A stretch of DNA of 64,000 nt, taken from assembly GCA_026075535.2 (NCBI GenBank), contig AP026543.1, forward strand, positions 1,178,001-1,242,000. The letters run 5' to 3'. A program made the translations under genes and the position numbers. This document shows positions 33,618 through 43,621 of this stretch, piece by piece. The notes under the pieces are model-generated. The model saw only the letters and a program-made list of their open reading frames with translations, searched no databases and was not told the DNA's origin. The stretch is from Tricholoma matsutake (lineage: Eukaryota > Basidiomycota > Agaricomycetes > Agaricales > Tricholomataceae). Every line of letters begins with the position of its first letter. The stretch's first letter is position 1.

Positions 33618-33922
33618 TGTTGAAATTAATCCCTGATGCATGCTGTATACATGAGGCAATACATGCAGCATACACATGTATACATGAGGCAATACATGCA
33701 GCATACACATGTTACTGCGCTTACTGCGCATACATGCGGTAAACACATTCCCGAGTCATGTGACATCCTTAATATTATGTATATAAGGAGAACCTGTACC
33801 GTAGTAAAAATACAGTGTTCTTACCTCTGCTAACCCTAGCTGTAAGTCTAACTAAACCCCAGGTAGGTTGTAAGGAACGTGTTGTCTCTTCCCCTGTGCA
33901 GCGTATATAGTCTGCTCCAACA
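33618..33922 (+). repeat. Solo LTR of the Copia-A family, left palindrome arm
   Basis: TGTTGAAATTAATCCC to CTCCAACA, 305 bp, flanked by the perfect 5-bp duplication GTGAA (33,613-33,617 and 33,923-33,927). Compared with the Copia-A LTRs it has an extra tandem copy of about 35 bp beginning TACATGAGGCAATACATGCA. Confidence 0.9.
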
Positions 33923-34671
33923 GTGAAGAGTCAATGTAAGGAGGTAGGTTATAGTCACTCACCCAAGGTCCATAATACTGCAATTGCTTGGTGTAGTTGC
34001 ATATATTAGGATGTAATATCACAGTAAATGAGGTTCCCTCATGTTAGAGAGCATCCAGATAGTAGTTGAGGATGTAGAACATACAGAGAGAGGTTGAACC
34101 AGGAGTTCCCAAAAAGGCAATAATTCGAGGCTCACGAGCATAGCTCAAGAATGACACGGCGCGCTTATAATCAGAGAGCAGGAGTGGACAGAGACAAGTT
34201 GATTCTATGGGATGCAAAACTCTGGAAGGAATCTGTGGAGGAACAAGTAAGATACAAGCAAGGCAATAGTTTCAGAGCTGGTTGATCGAGACACATCCGA
34301 TCATGGACCTTGCCTGATCACTCCATCGGACCATTCATCAGTACTCTTTCAAGCACCCTGCCTCAATTTCTCCACAGATTCCTTTCAATCCTTTTGCATT
34401 CATTGGAATCAACCTGCCTCTATCTACTTCTGCTATTTGATTATGAGCACACCGTGTTGTTCTTGAGCTATTCCTGAATTATTACCTTTTTTGGGACACT
34501 TGGTTCAACATGCTCTCTGGTACATGCTACTGCCTCTGTTGCCATCTGGACTATCTCCAGCTCAAAAGAACTTCACTTTCCATTATATTATGCACTAATC
34601 TCTATAGGACAACAAGCAAATACAGTATTATGGACCTTGGGTGAGTGACTGTAACCTACCTCCTTACATTG

Positions 34672-34701
34672 CCATGAGTCTGTAAAGGAGAGGTGAAGAG
34701 T
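34672..34701. other. Palindrome loop carrying the empty LTR insertion site
   Basis: The 30-nt loop includes AGGAGAGGTGAAGAGT with a single GTGAA. The same sequence in each arm (around 33,590 and 35,760) is split at GTGAA by the solo LTR. The loop therefore preserves the pre-insertion state. Confidence 0.85.
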
Positions 34702-35450
34702 CAATGTAAGGAGGTAGGTTACAGTCACTCACCCAAGGTCCATAATACTGTATTTGCTTGTTGTCCTATAGAGATTAGTGCATAATATAATGGAAAGTGA
34801 AGTTCTTTTGAGCTGGAGATAGTCCAGATGGCAACAGAGGCAGTAGCATGTACCAGAGAGCATGTTGAACCAAGTGTCCCAAAAAAGGTAATAATTCAGG
34901 AATAGCTCAAGAACAACACGGTGTGCTCATAATCAAATAGCAGAAGTAGATAGAGGCAGGTTGATTCCAATGAATGCAAAAGGATTGAAAGGAATCTGTG
35001 GAGAAATTGAGGCAGGGTGCTTGAAAGAGTACTGATGAATGGTCCGATGGAGTGATCAGGCAAGGTCCATGATCGGATGTGTCTCGATCAACCAGCTCTG
35101 AAACTATTGCCTTGCTTGTATCTTACTTGTTCCTCCACAGATTCCTTCCAGAGTTTTGCATCCCATAGAATCAACTTGTCTCTGTCCACTCCTGCTCTCT
35201 GATTATAAGCGCGCCGTGTCATTCTTGAGCTATGCTCGTGAGCCTCGAATTATTGCCTTTTTGGGAACTCCTGGTTCAACCTCTCTCTGTATGTTCTACA
35301 TCCTCAACTACTATCTGGATGCTCTCTAACATGAGGGAACCTCATTTACTGTGATATTACATCCTAATATATGCAACTACACCAAGCAATTGCAGTATTA
35401 TGGACCTTGGGTGAGTGACTATAACCTACCTCCTTACATTGACTCTTCAC

Positions 35451-35755
35451 TGTTGGAGCAGACTATATACGCTGCACAGGGGAAGAGACAACACGTTCCT
35501 TACAACCTACCTGGGGTTTAGTTAGACTTACAGCTAGGGTTAGCAGAGGTAAGAACACTGTATTCCTACTACGGTACAGGTTCTCCTTATATACATAATA
35601 TTAAGGATGTCACATGACTCGGGAATGTGTTTACCGCATGTATGCGCAGTAAGCGCAGTAACATGCGTATGCTGCATGTATTGCCTCATGTATACATGTG
35701 TATGCTGCATGTATTGCCTCATGTATACAGCATGCATCAGGGATTAATTTCAACA
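35451..35755 (-). repeat. Solo LTR of the Copia-A family, right palindrome arm
   Basis: Exact mirror position of 33,618-33,922, flanked by TTCAC on both sides (the complement of GTGAA). It differs visibly at two adjacent transitions (GTAGTAAAAATAC against GTAGTAGGAATAC). Confidence 0.9.
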
Positions 35756-37094
35756 TTCACCTCTCCTTTACAGACTCATGGACTGTCCTGAGGTGTTAAT
35801 ACTGCTTATAATGCCTTGGTATACCTGTCTACACTCTCACTAATGGGCTATATGAGCTGGCATAGAGTGACAAGGAGAATATGTGAGTAGGTGAAAACCC
35901 TACATTGGAGGATGACATTTTGACTTTCAGGATTGTATCTAGGCTATTTTTATCAGGGAATGGACTATACTAAATGGTTGGAAGGATATCCAGATGCCAG
36001 GTAAGGTGTGTTCTCCATGGTGAGTGAAGTTCACTTATGTTGATGGGGAACCCATGCCCTAGTGAGCCAGAACCTTATCCCCCTGCCATAACCTCTACTA
36101 ACCTTAATTATACTTCTATATCAGACCTAGGAATCGAAGAAAGCGAACATTTTCGCTCCACAGATCTCTCAGAGTAAGCATTCCTCCTCCTCAGTCCTCA
36201 TTGTCTTTTCTGTCTATACTGACCACTCTAGAGTCTTTAGGGGGCATATCACATCATTCACTATGATTATCCTATTCTTTTTCAATGCCAATATTAGAAG
36301 TGGAAGGCCCAGGAGTGTAGGTAAGTGATAACCTCTCCCCCTCCCCATACAGCTGCATTGACACACAACTCCTCACTCCCAGCTCTCCCAACTTCATTCC
36401 CAACTTCTATGTACATTCCTCCATTCATCTACATACACCCTGGTGACTGTGGAGCATGTACATGCTCAGTACAGGTTACACTCTCTGGTCACTCTCTCAC
36501 TTCTCCCCCTTCCCTCCCTTCCTACCTCATACAGCACAATTCACACTTGTGTACATAGCTCTAAATATAATTATATACCCATGCACATGTAGTAGAGCCC
36601 CTCAATGGAAAAAGAGACCCCTACTCCTCTCTTTATCAAGAGAAGATGTTTGTTATAGACCCAAAATGGGTGTAAAAGTGAAATTGATTGTTTAATAACA
36701 CTCTATGCACATATATAAGTATTATCTACCAAAAAAAGCGAAGGGAAAGGGTGCAGAATGAGTGGAATAGTGAGCTCATCATGGGGGATGATGAGCACGA
36801 CGTGGCACGGCAACATCAGAAGTAGCCGAGTTGCCCATCACATTGATCTCGTTATGCCGAGTTTGATCTATGATTTGGTCTGTTATCAGTCTGTCATGGT
36901 TATCTATTGCTTACATGATATCAAAGGGCGGCCTACATTGGGTGGGCTAAGTGGGATACCTTACAAGGTTGAAGTCAACGATATTATTGACGGGTGAGGG
37001 AGATAAGCAGATTTACTACAGATCAGTAGCCATGATGTGATAGGATCGTGTCAACTAATATGTGACATACTGTGGGAAGGTTAGGTGGATGAAT

Positions 37095-38634
37095 TGGGAG
37101 TTGCGAACTCACGAAACTCACAAGTGGTTGCAAATTCAAAGTCATCTGTGAAGTCATTGATGGTGCTATATTGGATGAAGCTGGATTGGTCATGGTAGAG
37201 GATATAGATGGTGGTGCGGTGGTTGGAGTGGGAAGGGCTACTGGTTCTGCTGATGGATCCATGGACAAAATCGATGGCTGAACCACAGGAGCTGCGATTG
37301 GACTGTGTTCATGTTGAGTAAAATTTTGGCCACTTCGTAATGCATATAATTCTTGTTCTAAGCGAGTGATATGAATATCAGCTGCAGTATTCATGTCCAT
37401 GATCTGGTAGATTCCCCTAGGAGCGGGAGCTGGAGTGGGGGAAGGGGCAATACCATACATGAGGGCAGGGACGATATTTATGTCTGGGTTTTGACAAATC
37501 CATTTGTCGATGCGATCTTTGATGCAACATCCAGGGATGTTTTGTGGTGTGAACTGTCCATTCAGAAGCACAACTTTCCCTTTGGCATTCTTCTTACACT
37601 TTCCATTGTTAATATACATTTGGCAGACCAAACAATCACTAATGAAGTGTCCCGAAAGACCACAGAAAATACAAACTAAATTTTCGAGTTGGTCCTGGTG
37701 AAACCCTTGATTAACACAGGGGGAATTGTTGTTGTTATTGTTGAGTTGAGCTCCTGTTAAGGCCGTGATGAGAGTGGTCGCAAATTTCTTGAGAATCATT
37801 GATAAATCCTCTGTTTTGATTTGTGGCAATGATGTAGAGGTAGTAGGGATAGAGGTTGAAGCCGAGGATGAGGATGGGACTTGTGAAGTTGAGGCCGAGG
37901 GAGTTTGTGATGATGTAGTACCTGCTAAAACAAATTTTGCAGCAGCATGAATGTCATCGAGAGGATAGGGGTTGTCTGGGTAGTGGTCAGGGAATTTGAG
38001 TTCTAGACAGCACAATTTGCATCCATAATCCTGGTTGAAAGCCACAAACGAAGGCTCTGCTTTGTTTGGCTGCCGAAAGTCAATTTTTCATGGTGAGGAA
38101 CTTAGTGATATTGTAGAAGGACCTGTAATATGATCCTAATTCATTCGCATCGTACATACCAATGCAAAGTTGTTTGCCAATCAGTTTATTCATATCGGCA
38201 ATCGACCACTTGCAGTTGTCTTCAGATCCAGGGTACAACTTGTGGATAGCTGTATGAAATTCATTGAACAAAACCCCTGCGTCATATTCTGGGATTGACT
38301 CCCAAAGTTCGGAGGTATCAATGTCGATGTATTGACAGGCATGCTTCTTCATATCTTTGGAATCGATAATTCCACATGTTGGAAACAGCATTTCGAGTTC
38401 ATTAAAGTATCTCCAAAGTTCTCGAGGCTGGGTAGGATCAAACTTCAGAGCTGTGGAGTGACCACAAGCTGGCATAGTAGCTTGTGTAACAGGAATGGCA
38501 GCAATTGCCCCATCAATCAGGCAGGCAGAGGAACATCCCAAACCGTCCTGGCAATACCTATGGAGAGAAGCGACTCCCCTCTGACATAGAAAGAGACATT
38601 GCACATGATCGATATTGAAAGAGATCTGTGGGTC
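37095..38634 (-). pseudogene. Gypsy-2 gag, main part
   Basis: From the inversion breakpoint it reads LDPQISFNID, then ALKFDPTQPRELWRYFNELE, SKDMKKHACQYIDIDTSELW and ELGSYYRSFYNITKFLTMKN. A TGA replaces CGA near 38,083, followed by a frameshift near 38,030. The second frame has FPDHYPDNPYPLDDIH and a knuckle, CIFCGLSGHFISDC, near 37,670. It is a typical agaricomycete gypsy gag. Its first codons lie at 20,495-20,702 on the other side of the inversion. Confidence 0.85.
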
Positions 38635-40412
38635 AAGATTCAGATCATAACCGAACACGACCACAATCTCAACAACAAGAACCGGTTGCTGGACTGAGTT
38701 CGGCACCCCACGAGAGTGTGCCCAATTCCAATAATCAAGAACATGATCACCCAATGGGGGAACTGGACAAAGCAGGTTATATTAAAAAGATAACCAAGGA
38801 AGGTGGAGATAAGCTTATTCGCTGGCTGTTGTCAAAAGCAGTCAATCCATCAAGCAAAATAAGCCAAGTTCCAAACCAATTTCGTGATATTGCGCACCTA
38901 CCACAGCAGCAGCAACTTGAGTGGAAACAGGCTTGTCGTGAAGAATTAGAGGCTCTTTGCAAGCGACAAGTCTATGACATCATCGATCTTCCACATGATC
39001 AAAAAACGATCAAAAACAGATGGGTTTTCTCCATGAAATCGGATGGAAGAAAACGAGCCAGACTTGTGGCCAAAGGCTTTTCACAAGTTGAAGGTGTTGA
39101 CTTTGATGAGATTTTCTCACCAGTAGTCCGCTACGAGACCATACACCTCATGTTTGCACTTGCATCTCTAGAAGGCATGTATATGACCGGTCTAGATGTA
39201 AAAACTGCATTTTTATATGGCAAACTAGAAGAGGAGATCTATATGGATCAACCCGAGGGTTTCAGACTCGAGGGAAAAGAGTGCAAAGTAATGCGCTTAC
39301 GCTGAGCATTGTATGGCCCTAAACAGGCCTCACTAGCATGGTGGAAAGAGCTGGAGGCATTTATGTGCACCATTGGGTTTGTGCGCACCAGCTCTGATGC
39401 CGGCATTTTCATACACAAGGATCCCAAGACAGGCAGCATTGTTATTGCGCTGGTCTATGTTGATGATGGCTTGTTCATGGGGAAAAACAAGAAACTTGTG
39501 GATGAAAAGAAGAATGCTTGTCTGAAGCATTGAGAGTGCCATAGTACTGAAAAAGTCATGGAATTCTTAGGCATGCGCATCACCCAGACTGCAAGCAAAG
39601 TCAAACTCGATCAAACTGAATATCTCGCCAAAGTGCTTGAGAGGTTCGGGATGACAAATGCCAAAGCTGCCCCCACTCCGCTCGCGACTGGTTACAAACT
39701 GTCAGAAAACACAGTGATGCCAAATGCGGTGCTTAGATCAAAATATCAGTCTGTGATTGGATCTTTATTGTATCTGATGCTCGGAATGCGACCTGATATC
39801 ACTTATGCGGTAATCAGGATGTCGCAATTCTTGGCTAATCCTAGCCAAGAACATCTAGACGAAGTGATGTACATCATGCGCTATCTGGTGGGAACCCAGA
39901 AATATAATATTGTCTACAATGGAGAGAAATCCAAAGGGCTACAGGCCTTCACAGATTCTGATTGGGTGGCTGACACTGTCAAATGCTGATCTACAATGGG
40001 TTACTTTGCTACTCTAGTGAGTGGCATTGTGTGCTGGCAGTCCCATTTACAAAAAACTGTAGCACTGTCATCTACAGAAGCCGAATATATGGCTCTCTCC
40101 GACACTTGTCGACAGATAGTGTGGATAGAGTCCTTATTCCAGGAACTTGGATATATACTGAAGCACATACCAATCTGCGCTGATAATCAGGGATCCATCT
40201 TTATTGGATCAAATCCAGTTCAGGAAAGAAGGACCAAACATATAGACATTCGCTACCACTATACCCATGAATACATAGAAAATGACAAAGTCACAGTCGT
40301 TTTCATTCCTGGAAGTGATAATCTGGCTGACATGTTCACAAAGAACCTTGGCGCTGTCCTATTCAGGAAATTTAGAGGCTCTCTCAGAATTACTTTCGAG
40401 ATTCAAACTTAG
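38635..40412 (+). pseudogene. Copia-A reverse transcriptase and RNase H
   Basis: RT: RQVYDIIDLPHDQKTIKNRW, KGFSQVEGVDFDEIFSPVVR, MTGLDVKTAFLYGKLEEEIY, then TGA at 39,303 before ALYGPKQASLAWWKE, and the catalytic box LVYVDDGLFMG. TGA at 39,531, then MEFLGMRITQTASKVKLDQT and GSLLYLMLGMRPDITYAV. TGA at 39,987, then RNase H with LSSTEAEYMALSDTCRQIVW and RRTKHIDIRYHYTHEY. The three stops sit where CGA fits. Confidence 0.88.
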
Positions 40413-40431
40413 CTGCTTAGAGCGCTGTACA

Positions 40432-40444
40432 GTTTGAGGGGGGG
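40432..40444 (+). other. Copia-A polypurine tract
   Basis: GTTTGAGGGGGGG immediately precedes the TGTTGAAATT of the 3' LTR. Confidence 0.75.
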
Positions 40445-40718
40445 TGTTGAAATTAAACCCTGAGATACATGCTGCATACATGAGGCAATACATGCAGCAT
40501 ACACATGTTACTGTGCTTACTGCGCATACATGTGGTAAACACATTCCCGAGTCATGTGACATCCCTATTATTATGTATATAAGGAGAACCTGTACCATAG
40601 TAGAAATACAGAGTTCTTACCTCTGCTAACCCTAGCTGTAAGTCTAACTAAACCCCAGGTAGGTTGTAAGGAATGTGTTGTCTCTTCCCCTGTGCAGTGT
40701 ATATAGTCTGCTCCAACA
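40445..40718 (+). repeat. Copia-A 3' LTR
   Basis: A 274-bp LTR with inner TGTTGAAATTAAACCC and outer CTCCAACA, then the duplication GCTCC. TATATA-like ATGTATATAAGGAG at about 40,574 could be a promoter TATA box. Confidence 0.9.
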
Positions 40719-40723
40719 GCTCC

Positions 40724-40939
40724 CATGGGTGGGGGGGGGGTTACCACCACACAGCTCTGATGGCACATGAGTCGGAGAGCAATTCGCCATCAGTTAGGCA
40801 TCAGAACGTCCTACAGTTGCCAGAGTGGATAAGTAATGCTTCTTGCTGAGGCGACGCGATGCGTTCAATTGAAGAGACCGCCATAACTTCAACATGTTCA
40901 TCAACTAACACTGTAAATAGTGTTTACTCAAAGCATGAC
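40724..40939. other. Flank with poly-G run, nothing coding
   Basis: Begins with CATGGGT and a run of about ten G. It marks the transition from the retroelement block to CpG-richer host DNA. Confidence 0.4.
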
Positions 40940-41400
40940 TTCAGATTTCCTCCGAGTATCCCTGGACCCTGCGGTTTTTGTGGCTAATCGATATGAGCAT
41001 GAGCGGCAAATGCCATGTCTCAATACAAAGCGGAAAAGCATGCTCAACATGCCCAAAGGCTTACAATTTCATGATTCATGCTGCTGCAAAGATGTCCACT
41101 AGGAAATCCTGTACTAATGTTCCTATAAAGTGCGAGTTCTGCTCAGACATACACTGGAAGTACAACATTCATCGGCATCTTCAAGAATGACATGGTTCAT
41201 GGGAGCAGCGAAGTGACCACACGAAGTTTCGTGAGAAGATTACCATCTCGCCAGCAGAGGAGGAAAGGTTGGGGATACCCGATGACCTCATCGGTCGCTG
41301 TGTAATGAGGCACCTTATGGCGAGTCTCCTCAACGAGCTTGTCATACACAACCAATTTACAATGTGGCACCTGTGCCATTTGCATTGCCGACTTATCTTC
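40940..41400 (+). pseudogene. Decayed zinc-finger ORF (CGFCG ... CTNVPI..C..C..WKYN..H)
   Basis: Across two frames the plus strand shows PCGFCG at about 40,968, then SCTNVPIKCEFCSDIHWKYN and IHRHLQE followed by a stop, then KITISPAEEERLGIPDD. The paired CxxC and H positions suggest a zinc-binding region of a protein type common in agaricomycete genomes. The gene has stops and frameshifts and no start. Function unknown. Confidence 0.45.
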
Positions 41401-43621
41401 CTTATAATTCTAACTTCCAGCCACAAAGTGATGTTTTTCATTGAATATGAACGTTGCTTAATAGATACTTAGTAAGCTCCTGTGCCGTCGCCAGCCGAAT
41501 TGATCAAGAATTGATTTCATTCTTTCTGCCGAGCTGTGCCGACCATGGGAAAGTGATGTGTTGGCCAGGCATACATATGGATCTGACGTCCGCCATCGGT
41601 GGATCTGTGACCTCTTGGGCTGCACGACCCATATGAAATGTTTTCAACTAGCGACCTCCGGCAAGCTGCGGTCCGGTCACGAGACAAACCTTTTTTTTTT
41701 CTTAATAATAATAATAAAATGATAAATCCAGTGTCCAGGCTTTGCACACAGAACTATGTCGACTGCTCTTTTTCGAATTTTGCTTACCTTTCCTTGGAAT
41801 GGAATCGATGTCCTGCCAAATTCACTGTAGTCTTTCGAAAACATATTGTGTGTTTCCGGATCTTTGATCTACATAGTATCTACTAAATGTTTTGAATATT
41901 TGGCTATGGAACTACAATCCTGAGCGCAATCCATTGGTTCTTTCTCGCGAAGTAGCTCGTTAACGAGCTGGAATACCTGCACTGTGACAACCCGGCTGTC
42001 CGATCCGTTAACAGACTTCGCCACTTTCTAGCTCATAGCAACTTGCGAGGCGGCCATCATTCTCGAATTTCCCCTCTCTCTTATTAGGGCCACACACACA
42101 CCTGATTCAGGATCAGGACATGGAGCCCCAGCCCCACCTCATAACCCGCTACTCGCTTTCCATGACATGGGAATCTACCAGAAGAACCACCTAAAATGAC
42201 AGCGGCGTCAGCATCGATTTATGGCCTTGGCCCTTTATGAAAATCCCCGAGTGGCGAAGTACGATCTTGCAAGCCTTTGCGTCATGTGTTCCTCCAGATC
42301 TCGTTCGATGATCACCATGAACTCGGTAACCCAAAAAATATTGGAGCCTATACGACAACTGCGCCATCCGTCGAACGATATACTCGATCTGCTCAATCTA
42401 TAATCAGAAAGCACATAGACTCGACCTCTGTTTGGTTCTAATATCTAATGTCAATCTGACACGATGACGCCACCGACGGGACGCAACTCATAGAGGTAAT
42501 CTTCCTTGCCATGTCTTGTCTTGTCAAGCATACTCAACCTCGCAAGGTTGGCAGGCAGCCTGAGATTGCAAGATCAGCGGCGTACCCACAGATCTGAGCG
42601 GCGTCGAGAGTTAACCTTTGACCCTTCGTTAAAGAAGAATTGAAGATGCTAGTAGATGAAGGGGGAAGCGCATCTAATCAGGGACCCTTTTTCGAATTCG
42701 GCAGTACGCGTCGAGTCGGATCGTCGCGACGCTCACTATTCTTTCGGAGGTAAGTTCAGTGTTATGAATTTCGTCTTTTTTCTGTGTTTATGGGTGGGAT
42801 TGTTGGGTGCGGCGTCGAACGCTATCCGACATGCTTACGCCTCTCCGAGTCTATCAAGCACATCTGCCTCCTTACTCCGCCTTTGCCTATTCGTTATTCC
42901 CGACTATCTCGCATACACCTGCCAACCAGTAGTACTTATTACTTGCCACGGGAGGGAGGCAGTGCGCACTGTCAGATAGTTCTACATGCTCACGAACAGA
43001 TACGATCTCGCGGTCCGCCACACTCTCAACATCCCGCCTCGTTAAGTAGCGGCGTGGTGATGTCAATCACAATTTACGTCCAAGCCTTCCCCGGTGCTCC
43101 AAATCCCGGATTTGTGTTTTTAAGTGTTGGCATGCGTCAATCGCGGCGACGTCGTTGTTGCATGTCGTGGCTCCTGAATCGATCAAATACAGAAATGAGA
43201 GCCATTATTATTATTTTTGTTTCGAGACATACTCTAAACAATACAAGGTGTTGGCTCCGAAGGACCAGCTCCGCAAATATTACGGCCATTACCCATGGAG
43301 GAAGGTAATGGCGAAATGTAAGGTCGACAAACGGAAAGGGGAAGTGAGAAGATCAGAAGAAGGAAGACAAGGAGCATGGAAGGGCTGCTACAGCCCATAT
43401 GTTACGTGTGGGGGTGATCGGGCCGTGGAGATAAAGGAGTGTGGGACCTAATAGTGAGAGAAAACGAGGATAGCACAGCGAATAATGGAAACAAGAAAGC
43501 ATGTATATCGAATATGGGCACGGGGGAATCGAAAGCAAATGATAACGAAACAAACCGTGATTGATAGGAGAAAACATAGAAGGCGTAGATAGCACATCGT
43601 CGCGATGGATAGGTAGCGCTG
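41401..43621. other. Gene-poor stretch
   Basis: Only short open frames without motifs. It contains a T10 run at about 41,690-41,700 followed by a TAA repeat. One frame (43,155-43,451) is open for 98 codons but resembles no family I recognise and has low-complexity Lys/Arg content at its end. Confidence 0.4.

Larger units (their letters stand above)
32286..37087. mobile_element. 4.8-kb near-perfect palindrome, foldback-type insertion in Gypsy-2
   Basis: Every base x in the left arm (32,286-34,671) pairs with base 69,373 minus x in the right arm (34,702-37,087), with no indel detected between the 2,386-bp arms. A 30-nt loop lies at 34,672-34,701. The ends read CACCTAACC and GGTTAGGTG. Both sides carry GATGAAT (32,279-32,285 and 37,088-37,094; eight bases if a shared G is counted), and removing the unit with one copy restores the Gypsy-2 gag-pol frame. 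This marks a transposition-like insertion. No transposase is encoded. The superfamily is not assigned; a TSD of 7-8 bp would suit hAT- or P-like enzymes. The arms differ at a few transition sites only. Confidence 0.88.
38635..40718 (+). mobile_element. Copia-A, 3' portion (RT, RNase H, 3' LTR)
   Basis: Plus-strand continuation of the element at 20,703-24,152, starting at the AAGAT microhomology. It ends with the 3' LTR and the target duplication GCTCC. Together the two pieces make a complete copia of about 5.5 kb. Confidence 0.9.

Noticed and set aside
33636..36997. Paired identical short ORFs in the palindrome arms as duplicated genes
   Set aside because: They are mirror copies forced by the palindrome. 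They lie in the LTR or in low-complexity sequence and show no motif.
41540..41700. tRNA or SINE ending in the T10 run
   Set aside because: I could not build a cloverleaf or find proper A and B boxes. Only the 20-bp match to 24,174 was kept as a finding.
43155..43451. Protein-coding gene of 98 codons
   Set aside because: No motif, no splice partners and a composition like that of the surrounding non-coding DNA.
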